Positions 8,632 through 16,751 of a DNA stretch of 32,956 bases are shown here, piece after piece. Each line of letters opens with the position of its first letter. Position 1 is the first letter of the stretch. The notes beneath the pieces are model-generated. The model was not told where the DNA came from, searched no databases, and saw only the letters and a list, made by a program, of their open reading frames with translations. This stretch comes from an uncultured Clostridium sp. GTDB taxonomy: Bacteria > Bacillota > Clostridia > TANB77 > CAG-508. Location of the stretch: contig CANPOS010000022.1 of the NCBI GenBank assembly GCA_947575745.1, positions 1-32,956 of the forward strand. The letters are read 5' to 3'. The translations under genes were made by a program, and so were the position numbers.

Positions 8632-10395
8632 ATGAATCCTGAGTCATTAAATAAATTTTATAATCTTTTAGATGAGATTACTGTTACAAATACTAATAAA
8701 TATCAAATTGCTCATATTAGAGAGCTTCTTGAAGAGCAAAATTTTGAGGAAGCTTTAAGAGTTTTACAGGAGCTAAGAGATCCTTCTGTTAAGCCTATTT
8801 CTCCTGATAAAGAAAAACAAGATGATATTCCTGTAGATGATAGTGATATAGAGGATACAACTTCTTATGTTTATCCAAAAGAACTTATGAATGAAGAATT
8901 AGAAGCTACTTATATAGGATTGCTTTTAACTGACCCTAAGTCTATAAGCAAATATTATTTTTTGCATGATGATTTTTACTTTGCTAATGAAGATATTGCT
9001 GATTTATACAAGGTTGTTTTATTTACTGATGGTGAGGCTTATGCTTCTGAACTAGCTAAAAAATCCTATAATTTTGCTAAAAATGTTGATGCTATCTTCC
9101 CTCTTAAGGAAGATTATAAGCTAAGAGTTAAAGGTAGAGCATATAATTTTGAAAAAATTTATGTGGAACTTAGAAAATTATTTGTTCTTAGAAAAAATTA
9201 TTTAAGAATTCCTATTAAGAGTATCCAAAACAAAATATTAGATATTATCAATTATAGATTATATAATCAAATGTCTATTGAAGAAGTTGAGAGTGCTGTT
9301 TCTCAAGCCGAAGTAACTGCTAAATTTAAACAATCTATATTAAATGATAACATCATTGATTTTTTAACTACTGGATCTAATAATTTATCAAATGGACTCC
9401 CCCTTCCTTTCCCTATTCTTTCAAGTGTATTTAAGGGAATTAGAAAAGGTGAAACGACTTCTTTTGCAATGCCTTCAAATGCTGGTAAAAGTAGATTCAC
9501 TATAAACTTAGCTGCTCATCTTGCTTTTGTTCATAAGCAAAAAGTTCTAGTTATTTCAAATGAGATGTCTGAAGAAAAAATGAAATTGTGTTTAATTACA
9601 ACTGTTATTAATAATCCAGAAATTCAAAAGTTGCATGGACAAAAATTAAAAATTTCTGAAGGAGAACTTTTAGAGTTAAAGTTTAAGCCTGATAAAAAAT
9701 CTGGTGTTAAATTGGACGAAAATGGATATATACTAAGGGAAGATAATGAAAGTCAAGAGAGTTTTGTTTTAAGACTTAAGGAGCTTTCTTCTGATTTCAA
9801 TAAAACTTTAGCTGTCTGTGATTGGTTAAATGAACAGTCTAATACCATTTATTTTATAAATATCACTGATCATACAAATGATGAGTTAAATAAAGTTATC
9901 AAGAATTATTATTATAAAGATGAAATACAATATATTTTCTATGATACATTAAAAGCTGATACTGAACATATTGGAAATGGAGATGCTGTTAAAAAAACTG
10001 CAACTATTCTTTCTAATTTGGCTCAAAATTTTAATGTTTTTATTGGTTCTACTATGCAACTTACAGAAAGTTCTACTTTACCTATAAACCTAGATGTAAA
10101 TGATTTATCTGCTAGTAGAACTGTTAAAGAAGTACTAGATACTTTATGCTTGGTTAAACAAATCCATAGTGATGCTTATGATGATTATGAATATTCTAAA
10201 AATGAAGTTGATACTGAATTCTTTGACTTAGAAAAGTTTGAAGATCCTAATGTAAGATATTATGCTTGTGTTGTTGACAAAAATAGAGCTGGTGCTAAAC
10301 CTAAAGTATTGTTTAGGTTAAATCTTGCTTACAATAGCTGGGAAGAACTTGGATATTTGAGATTAAAAGGTGAAAATAATCAAAACAGCTTTTAA
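8632..10395 (+). CDS. DnaB-like RecA-fold ATPase/helicase paralogue
   Basis: A 587-residue protein. The N-terminal 70 residues are helical and TPR-like (IRELLEEQNFEEALRVLQEL), followed by an acidic linker. About 85-250 resembles a diverged DnaB N-terminal domain (ELEATYIGLLLTDP). A RecA-type ATPase follows: Walker A MPSNAGKSR (about 280-288), the DnaB-typical VISNEMSEEKM (about 308), Walker B-like QYIFYDTLKAD (about 430) and SRTVKEVLDTL. It is longer and more divergent than replicative DnaB, and the second strand carries a large insertion (about 345-380, KPDKKSGVKLDENG). It is probably an accessory helicase or ATPase; its process is unknown. There is no phage context. It ends just before palindrome B. 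Confidence 0.55.
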   Translation: MNPESLNKFYNLLDEITVTNTNKYQIAHIRELLEEQNFEEALRVLQELRDPSVKPISPDKEKQDDIPVDDSDIEDTTSYVYPKELMNEELEATYIGLLLTDPKSISKYYFLHDDFYFANEDIADLYKVVLFTDGEAYASELAKKSYNFAKNVDAIFPLKEDYKLRVKGRAYNFEKIYVELRKLFVLRKNYLRIPIKSIQNKILDIINYRLYNQMSIEEVESAVSQAEVTAKFKQSILNDNIIDFLTTGSNNLSNGLPLPFPILSSVFKGIRKGETTSFAMPSNAGKSRFTINLAAHLAFVHKQKVLVISNEMSEEKMKLCLITTVINNPEIQKLHGQKLKISEGELLELKFKPDKKSGVKLDENGYILREDNESQESFVLRLKELSSDFNKTLAVCDWLNEQSNTIYFINITDHTNDELNKVIKNYYYKDEIQYIFYDTLKADTEHIGNGDAVKKTATILSNLAQNFNVFIGSTMQLTESSTLPINLDVNDLSASRTVKEVLDTLCLVKQIHSDAYDDYEYSKNEVDTEFFDLEKFEDPNVRYYACVVDKNRAGAKPKVLFRLNLAYNSWEELGYLRLKGENNQNSF

Positions 10396-10401
10396 TTATT
10401 T

Positions 10402-10546
10402 AAGTCCGTGAAGGGGGGATTAATTAATAATTTTTCTTGCGTCCCCTTCTTAAGAAAATGTAATTCGCTCACGCTCAAACATTTTCTAAAGTGGTCACCC
10501 CAACGTCTATCGAAAAATTATTAATTAATCCCCCCTTCACGGACTT
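10402..10546. repeat. Palindromic element B, perfect 35-bp arms
   Basis: Left arm 10402-10436 is the exact reverse complement of 10512-10546, 35 of 35 bases, including six G against six C. The 75-base centre contains a second hairpin, AGAAAATGT (10453-10461) with ACATTTTCT (10479-10487), around a GC-rich loop (TTCGCTCACGCTC). It starts 6 bases after the helicase stop. Perfect arms suggest recent spread or strong selection. No clear target-site duplication was seen. Confidence 0.85.
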
Positions 10547-10613
10547 CTAGTTTATTTAATTGTTAATTGTAACCTAAATTCAAGTTTTACATATAGAAAA
10601 AGTGTTGATATAA

Positions 10614-10643
10614 TTGACTTTTTACATTATTTAGTATTATAAT
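10614..10643 (+). promoter_or_regulatory. purNEC promoter
   Basis: TTGACT (10614-10619), an 18-base spacer and TATAAT (10638-10643). The short leader to purN leaves no room for a purine riboswitch. Confidence 0.65.
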
Positions 10644-10684
10644 GTAGAAGTATTGAAATTATTGTAGAAAAGAGGTTTTTATGT

Positions 10685-11260
10685 ATGTATAATTTAGTTG
10701 TTTTTGCATCTGGAAATGGGACTACCCTTCAAGCAGTTATAGATGCTATAAAATCAGATACTTTAAATGCAAATATCTCTTTAGTGGTTTCTAATAACCC
10801 TAATGCATATGCACTAGAAAGGGCAAAAACTGCAAATATTCCAACTTATGTGATTAAAGAAAAAGATAATGATAAAATAGATGAAGAATTAGCAGAGGTT
10901 CTTTCTAAAATTGATATAAATTTGATAGTTCTTGCAGGTTACTTAAAACTTATAGGTCCAAAACTTATCAAAAATTATACTATTATAAATACTCATCCCT
11001 CTCTTCTTCCAAAATATGGTGGAAAAGGTATGTATGGCATGAAAGTTCATACAGCTGTTGTTGAAGCTAAAGAAGAATATAGTGGTGTTACTTTACACTA
11101 TGTAAATGGCGAATATGACAAGGGTAATACTATTATGCAAACTGTTGTAAAGGTTTTACCTACTGATACTCCTGAAGATTTATCTGCTAGAGTTCAGGCT
11201 GCTGAAAAAATACAACTTGTTGAAGTTTTAAAGTCATTCGTTGCTAATAATCATAATTAA
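10685..11260 (+). CDS. purN: Phosphoribosylglycinamide formyltransferase
   Basis: Transfers a formyl group from 10-formyl-tetrahydrofolate to GAR in purine synthesis. It is 191 residues, the usual length. The N-terminus FASGNGTTLQA binds substrate phosphate. The active-site block NTHPSLLPKYGGKGMYG holds the catalytic Asn/His, and GVTLHYVNGEYDKGN holds the conserved Asp. The start at 10685 is chosen because the ATG at 10681 is in a frame that stops at once; AGAGG lies upstream. It is the first gene of a purN-purE-purC operon (gaps of 43 and 28 bases). Confidence 0.92.
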   Translation: MYNLVVFASGNGTTLQAVIDAIKSDTLNANISLVVSNNPNAYALERAKTANIPTYVIKEKDNDKIDEELAEVLSKIDINLIVLAGYLKLIGPKLIKNYTIINTHPSLLPKYGGKGMYGMKVHTAVVEAKEEYSGVTLHYVNGEYDKGNTIMQTVVKVLPTDTPEDLSARVQAAEKIQLVEVLKSFVANNHN

Positions 11261-11303
11261 ATACCTTTTTTAAGGTTTAATATAAAAATTTAGGAGGTTT
11301 TTT

Positions 11304-11831
11304 ATGAAAAAAAATGTTGATGTTGCTATTATTATGGGAAGTGATTCAGACCTTTCTATAATGAAAGATGCAGCTAAGTTTTTAGAAGATATGGGTATTT
11401 CTTATGAAATGACCATTCTTTCTGTACACAGATGTCCAGACGCTGCTTTTGATTATGCTAAAAGTTTAAAGGAAAGAAAGGTTAAGGTTATTATTGCAGG
11501 TGCTGGTGGTGCTGCTCATTTACCAGGTGTTTTTGCAGCTCAGGTACCTTGTCCTGTTATAGGTGTTCCTATAATGTCTAAGACTTTAAATGGTGTTGAT
11601 TCTCTATATTCAATAGTGCAAATGCCTTCAGGTATACCTGTTGCAACAGTAGCTATTAATGGTGCAAAAAATGCTGGCATTCTTGCTGCAACAATTATTT
11701 CTACCTCAAATGATGAAGTATATAATAAAATATGTGATTATAAGGCTTCTATGAATAATACTGTTTTAGAGAAAAATGAGAAATTACAAAAGCTTGGATA
11801 TGAAGCATATTTGAATGATATGAAAAAATAG
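11304..11831 (+). CDS. purE: N5-carboxyaminoimidazole ribonucleotide mutase (class I PurE)
   Basis: Moves the carboxyl group of N5-CAIR to give CAIR in purine synthesis. It is 175 residues. GSDSDLSIM near the N-terminus and SVHRCPDAAFDYA, with the catalytic His, are class I PurE signatures. The GAGGAAHLPGVFAAQVPCPVIGVP block forms the octamer active site. The Arg-Cys after the His replaces the more common Arg-Thr. TAGGAGG precedes ATG 11304. Class I PurE normally needs purK, which is not in this window. Confidence 0.92.
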   Translation: MKKNVDVAIIMGSDSDLSIMKDAAKFLEDMGISYEMTILSVHRCPDAAFDYAKSLKERKVKVIIAGAGGAAHLPGVFAAQVPCPVIGVPIMSKTLNGVDSLYSIVQMPSGIPVATVAINGAKNAGILAATIISTSNDEVYNKICDYKASMNNTVLEKNEKLQKLGYEAYLNDMKK

Positions 11832-11859
11832 TAAAAATAAAAGAAAGGAAGATTTTATT

Positions 11860-12708
11860 ATGAAAAAAATTAGTAGTGGAAAAGTTCGTGAAATTTATGA
11901 AGTTGATAATGATAAACTTATGTTAGTTGTTTCTGATAGAATTTCTGCATTTGATGTTATCTTACCTACTCCAGTTGAGGACAAAGGAAAAGTTTTAAAT
12001 AGGATTTCTGAGTTTTGGTTTGATTTTGTAAAGGATGTTATACCAAATCACATTATTACAACAAATTATGAGGAGTTTCCTGAAGAATTTAAAAAAGAGG
12101 AATTTAGAGATAGAAGTATGCTTGTAAGAAAGCTTAAAATGCTTCCTATTGAATGTATTGTTAGAGGATATATTACAGGTTCTGGTTGGAAAAGTTATCA
12201 AGAGTCTGGAAGTGTTTGTGGTATAAAATTACCTGCTGGACTTAAAGAGTCTGAAAAATTACCTGAACCAATATTTACTCCTTCTACAAAAGCATCTGAA
12301 GGTCATGATATAAATATTAGTTTTGAAGAAACTTGCAACCTTATTGGTAAGGACTTGGCAGAAAAAGTTAGAGCTAAAACTATTGAAATATATGAAAAAT
12401 GTGCTGAATATGCTAAAACTAAAGGAATTATCATTGCTGATACTAAGTTTGAGTTTGGTTTGGACGAAAATGGAGAATTAGTTTTAGGTGATGAAGTTTT
12501 AACTCCTGATTCTAGTAGATTTTGGCCTGCTGATGATTATGAAGTTGGAAGAAGTCAAAAGAGCTTTGACAAACAGTATATGCGTGACTGGCTAAAAACT
12601 AATAGATGGGATGCTGAAAATCCAACTCCTATTCCAGCTGACGTTATATCTACCACTAGATCAAAATACATAGAAGCTTTTGAAAGAATCACTGGAAGAA
12701 AATTTTAA
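11860..12708 (+). CDS. purC: SAICAR synthetase
   Basis: Ligates aspartate to CAIR using ATP. It is 282 residues, the long form. It shows GKVREIYEV at the N-terminus, SDRISAFD, the signature pair LPIECIVRGYITGSGWKSY and EGHDINISFEE, and ADTKFEFGLDENGELVLGDE with metal-binding acids, then LTPDSSRFW. AAAGGAAG precedes ATG 11860. It is the last gene of the purNEC operon. Confidence 0.93.
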   Translation: MKKISSGKVREIYEVDNDKLMLVVSDRISAFDVILPTPVEDKGKVLNRISEFWFDFVKDVIPNHIITTNYEEFPEEFKKEEFRDRSMLVRKLKMLPIECIVRGYITGSGWKSYQESGSVCGIKLPAGLKESEKLPEPIFTPSTKASEGHDINISFEETCNLIGKDLAEKVRAKTIEIYEKCAEYAKTKGIIIADTKFEFGLDENGELVLGDEVLTPDSSRFWPADDYEVGRSQKSFDKQYMRDWLKTNRWDAENPTPIPADVISTTRSKYIEAFERITGRKF

Positions 12709-12720
12709 ATTATAAAAACC

Positions 12721-12758
12721 TATAGGCACCAAATTCTAAATTGAATTTGGTGCCTATA
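12721..12758. terminator. Strong bidirectional hairpin after purC
   Basis: TATAGGCACCAAATTC (12721-12736) and its exact complement (12743-12758) form a 16-bp stem with a 6-base loop. A T-run follows only on the minus strand (GGTTTTTATAA), so it best fits as the terminator of the leftward membrane-protein gene, but it also closes the purNEC transcript. Confidence 0.75.
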
Positions 12759-12781
12759 TTAGACTGATACTATTTTGTAGT

Positions 12782-12997
12782 TTATGTTGGTTGCCCACAT
12801 AAAAGGAGTATTATTGGCATTAAAACCCACAACAATATGAGCATTACCACCTCTGCAAAGATCATACTTATTGGCATGCCGAAAATGATCCATAATACAA
12901 AGGTACTCCTCTCCATTCTGTTCCATAGATACTTTGCGACTAAAATCCAGATTACAACTACCAATATGGCAATTATCAGTCTTCCAAAGATTCCCAT
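12782..12997 (-). CDS. Small two-helix membrane protein
   Basis: A 71-residue hydrophobic protein. An N-terminal membrane segment (about residues 5-24, LIIAILVVVIWILVAKYLW) is followed by a short polar loop with RMERS and a second long hydrophobic region (about 30-66). There is no recognised family. It is chosen over the overlapping plus-strand frame because ATG 12997 has AAAGGAAG at the right distance, a near-consensus promoter at 13119-13148 and a terminator beyond its stop. The role is unknown. The long structured leader suggests regulated expression. Confidence 0.6.
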   Translation of the reverse strand: MGIFGRLIIAILVVVIWILVAKYLWNRMERSTFVLWIIFGMPISMIFAEVVMLILLWVLMPIILLLCGQPT

Positions 12998-13111
12998 GTT
13001 TCTCTTCCTTTCAAATCGGTTTACAGAAATATAAAGAACTTATATTTCTGTAAGATGTCGCTATATACATAGCAGGAATATTTATATATAAGCCAATTTG
13101 GCTGAATTTTA
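12998..13111 (-). ncRNA. Structured 5' leader with three hairpins
   Basis: Between the promoter and the membrane-protein start lie three perfect dyads: AGCCA-ATT-TGGCT-type (13091-13103), GCTAT-ATAC-ATAGC (13060-13073), and TTACAGAAATATA with its complement (13021-13033 and 13041-13053; loop of 7). The last ends about 23 bases before the start codon. It matches no riboswitch class I can recognise. Confidence 0.45.
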
Positions 13112-13118
13112 TGAAAGT

Positions 13119-13148
13119 ATTATATCACAGTTATGTTAACTTTGTCAA
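13119..13148 (-). promoter_or_regulatory. Promoter of the small membrane protein
   Basis: On the minus strand TTGACA (13143-13148), an 18-base spacer and TATAAT (13119-13124) preceded by TGTGA. This is one of the best sigma-A matches in the window. Confidence 0.7.
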
Positions 13149-13178
13149 TATAGTACTGCATTACAGTTAATAAGCTCG

Positions 13179-13260
13179 TTTCTACTTATTGTAGATTGTT
13201 GTTTGTTACACTAAAAGTAGAAATTTTGTAACTTTTTGTTGCTTTTTTCTACTTTTTGTA
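13179..13260 (+). promoter_or_regulatory. Three TTTCTACTTWTTGTA operator-like motifs
   Basis: TTTCTACTTATTGTA (13179-13193), an inverted TTTCTACTTTTA (13212-13223) and TTTCTACTTTTTGTA (13246-13260) precede the repressor-like gene. The last abuts the TATAAT at about 13261-13266. Three spaced copies, one inverted, suggest autoregulation. Confidence 0.55.
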
Positions 13261-13296
13261 TTATAATGTCTTCATTGATAAGGAGATGAAGTTTAT

Positions 13297-13821
13297 ATGG
13301 TAAATGATAAGTATAAGGAAAATTTTTCAAACAAATTAAACTATTATATGGGTTTGAAAGGTAAAAAGCAAGCTGATATTATTAAAGATTTGAATATTAA
13401 TAAGTCTGCAATTTCTAGTTGGTGTAATGGAACAAGATTACCTAGGATGGGTAAAGTTGAACAATTAGCAAATTATTTGGATATTAGCATTTCTGACTTG
13501 ATTGGAAACGATGCTGAACCTAATAATAACTTTGAGTTTGTTGTAAATGATGATGCTATGTTCCCTCTTTTGGACATTGGAGATATCGCTTTTATAGATG
13601 GACAAAGAAAAATCGAAAGTGGACAGACATATCTTATAAACCTCGAAGGAAATAAAACTATTAGAAAAATTATATATAACAAGCCTGAAAATAATTATGA
13701 TTTGCTAGGTATGAATACGTATTGTAAGCCAATTAATATTTCTGCTGCTGATATTTTTTCTATTGAAATCCTAGGGAAAGTTGTAAAAGCTGAAAATACA
13801 AGTGCTTTTAAACTTTTTTAA
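13297..13821 (+). CDS. CI/LexA-like repressor lacking protease residues
   Basis: A 174-residue protein with an N-terminal XRE HTH (about 10-70; KKQADIIKDLNINKSAISSWCNG) and a C-terminal S24 / LexA-fold domain (about 79-170). In active S24 peptidases the Ser is in a (G/D)SM motif and a Lys lies about 35 residues on. Here the equivalent is DDAMFP with Ala87, and the later motif is KTIRKI with Arg123 where Lys is expected. If the alignment is right, it cannot self-cleave, and the domain would serve for dimerisation or ligand sensing. GGAG precedes ATG 13297. It is a single gene with likely autoregulatory motifs upstream and no phage genes around. Confidence 0.75.
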   Translation: MVNDKYKENFSNKLNYYMGLKGKKQADIIKDLNINKSAISSWCNGTRLPRMGKVEQLANYLDISISDLIGNDAEPNNNFEFVVNDDAMFPLLDIGDIAFIDGQRKIESGQTYLINLEGNKTIRKIIYNKPENNYDLLGMNTYCKPINISAADIFSIEILGKVVKAENTSAFKLF

Positions 13822-13851
13822 AAAGACGAGCTTATAAGCTCGCCTTTTTTT
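13821..13851. terminator. Bidirectional terminator between repressor gene and purB
   Basis: The perfect dyad GAGCTTATAAGCTC (13828-13841), extended by CG/CG, is followed by TTTTTTTT on the plus strand and by a T-run (CTTTTT) on the minus strand. It serves both convergent genes. Confidence 0.8.
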
Positions 13852-15281
13852 CATACATTTACTTCTATATTGATATTCTTTATTAGATTTCCATATTTTT
13901 CAAGCACTGGATCTACCTGTCCTTTTATAAAATTTTCTACTTGGTGAGGTGCTCTTCCACAAAGATTTTCTGGGTTTAAGGCATTCATTATTTCTTCCTT
14001 TGTAAGCCCAAATGATTTGTCATTTGCAATTCTATCTACTAAGTCATTTGGTCTTCCAAATTCTTTTACTTCTCTTCCCGCTTCCATTGAATATACTCTT
14101 ATTTTTTCATGTAATTCTTGCCTGTCTCCGCCTTTTAATACTGCATTCATAATTATCTCTTCTGTTCCCATGAATGGTAATTCTTGCATTAGGTTTGTTC
14201 TTATTGAGTTTTTATATACGACTATTCCTGATGCTATATTTGCATATAGTATAAGTACTGCATCTATTGCTAAAAATGCTTCTGGAACGCAAATTCTCTT
14301 GTTTGCTGAGTCGTCTAATGTCCTTTCTAGCCATTGTGTGGCTGCTGTTATTGCTGGGTCTTGTGCTAATATCATTACATGTCTTGATAATGAGTTTATT
14401 CTTTCACTCCTCATTGGATTTCTTTTATATGCCATTGCTGATGAGCCTATCTGTCCTTTTTCAAATGGTTCTTCTAGCTCTTTTTCGTGTTGTAATAATC
14501 TCATATCATTTGCGAATTTTGATGCACTTTGTGCAATGCTTGATAGTACATTTAGTACTCTCGAATCTACTTTTCTTGTATATGTTTGTCCTGATACTGC
14601 AAATACTTTTTTAAATCCCATCTTTTCTGCTATTTTTCCATCTAGCATTTTTACTTTTTCTTCATCTTTAAATAACTTCATAAAGCTTTCTTGTGTTCCT
14701 GTTGTTCCTTTGCAACCTCTTAGCTTCATATTACTTTGTACAAATTCTAATTCTTCTAAGTCTTCTATTAAGTCTTGTAGCCATAATGTTGCTCTTTTAC
14801 CTACTGTTGTAAGCTGTGCTGGTTGGAAATGTGTATATCCTAAGCATGTTACATCTTTGTTTTCAAGTGCAAATTTCTTTAGATTATTTATTACTAATAC
14901 TAATTTTTCCTTTATTATTTCTAATGCTTTGCTCATTATTATTATATCAGCATTATCTGTTACAAAACATGAAGTTGCCCCCAAGTGTATTATCCCTTTC
15001 GCTGATGGACATTTTGTTCCAAATTCATAAACATGTGCCATTACATCATGTCTACATTCTTTTTCTCTTTTTACAACTACATCATAATCTATATCGTCTA
15101 CATGTGCTTTCATTTCTGCTATTTGTTCGTCTGTTATGTTTATCCCTAGTTCTTTTTCTGTTTCTGCAAGTGCCACCCATAGTCTTCTCCATGTTCCATA
15201 TTTTGTATCGGAAGCCCACGCTTCGTTCATTTCTTTACTTGCATATCTTCCACTAAGTGGTGTAACATATATATTCTCCAT
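13851..15281 (-). CDS. purB: Adenylosuccinate lyase
   Basis: Cleaves SAICAR to AICAR and adenylosuccinate to AMP. It is 476 residues, of the fumarase/aspartase superfamily. It shows LGATSCFVTDNAD (catalytic region around the TS pair), the TCLGYTHFQPAQLTTVGKR block and the signature GSSAMAYKRNPMRSERI with the catalytic Ser loop. ATG 15281 is preceded by AAAGGAGGT. It is divergent from purA, which makes its second substrate. The frame is intact; the CGG trinucleotides (GGC GGA, GCG GGA) are out of frame. Confidence 0.93.
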   Translation of the reverse strand: MENIYVTPLSGRYASKEMNEAWASDTKYGTWRRLWVALAETEKELGINITDEQIAEMKAHVDDIDYDVVVKREKECRHDVMAHVYEFGTKCPSAKGIIHLGATSCFVTDNADIIIMSKALEIIKEKLVLVINNLKKFALENKDVTCLGYTHFQPAQLTTVGKRATLWLQDLIEDLEELEFVQSNMKLRGCKGTTGTQESFMKLFKDEEKVKMLDGKIAEKMGFKKVFAVSGQTYTRKVDSRVLNVLSSIAQSASKFANDMRLLQHEKELEEPFEKGQIGSSAMAYKRNPMRSERINSLSRHVMILAQDPAITAATQWLERTLDDSANKRICVPEAFLAIDAVLILYANIASGIVVYKNSIRTNLMQELPFMGTEEIIMNAVLKGGDRQELHEKIRVYSMEAGREVKEFGRPNDLVDRIANDKSFGLTKEEIMNALNPENLCGRAPHQVENFIKGQVDPVLEKYGNLIKNINIEVNV

Positions 15282-15361
15282 TTTTACCTCCTTTTTATTA
15301 TAAGCCTTATTTCCCTAAGCAAATAGATTTTATCACATAAGACAAGATTTTGCAATGCCTA

Positions 15362-15390
15362 TTGACATTTTTTGACACTTGTACGATAAT
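15362..15390 (+). promoter_or_regulatory. purA promoter
   Basis: TTGACA (15362-15367), a 17-base spacer and GATAAT (15385-15390), 47 bases before ATG 15438. Confidence 0.65.
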
Positions 15391-15410
15391 ATAGGTGTTG
15401 AAATTTTTAG

Positions 15411-16707
<1,297 letters not shown>

Positions 16708-16717
16708 TTTATATGTT

Positions 16718-16750
16718 AAAAGCCTTAAGTTTTTGCTTAAGGCTTTTACT
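16718..16750. terminator. Bidirectional terminator after purA
   Basis: AAAAGCCTTAAG (16718-16729) and CTTAAGGCTTTT (16736-16747) form a 12-bp stem with A-run and T-run flanks. It serves purA and the leftward multi-HTH gene. Confidence 0.8.
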
Positions 16751-16751
16751 A

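Noticed and set aside
12837..13034. Plus-strand frame opposite the small membrane protein
   Set aside because: No promoter or ribosome binding site; it overlaps the leader hairpin and the better-supported minus-strand gene.
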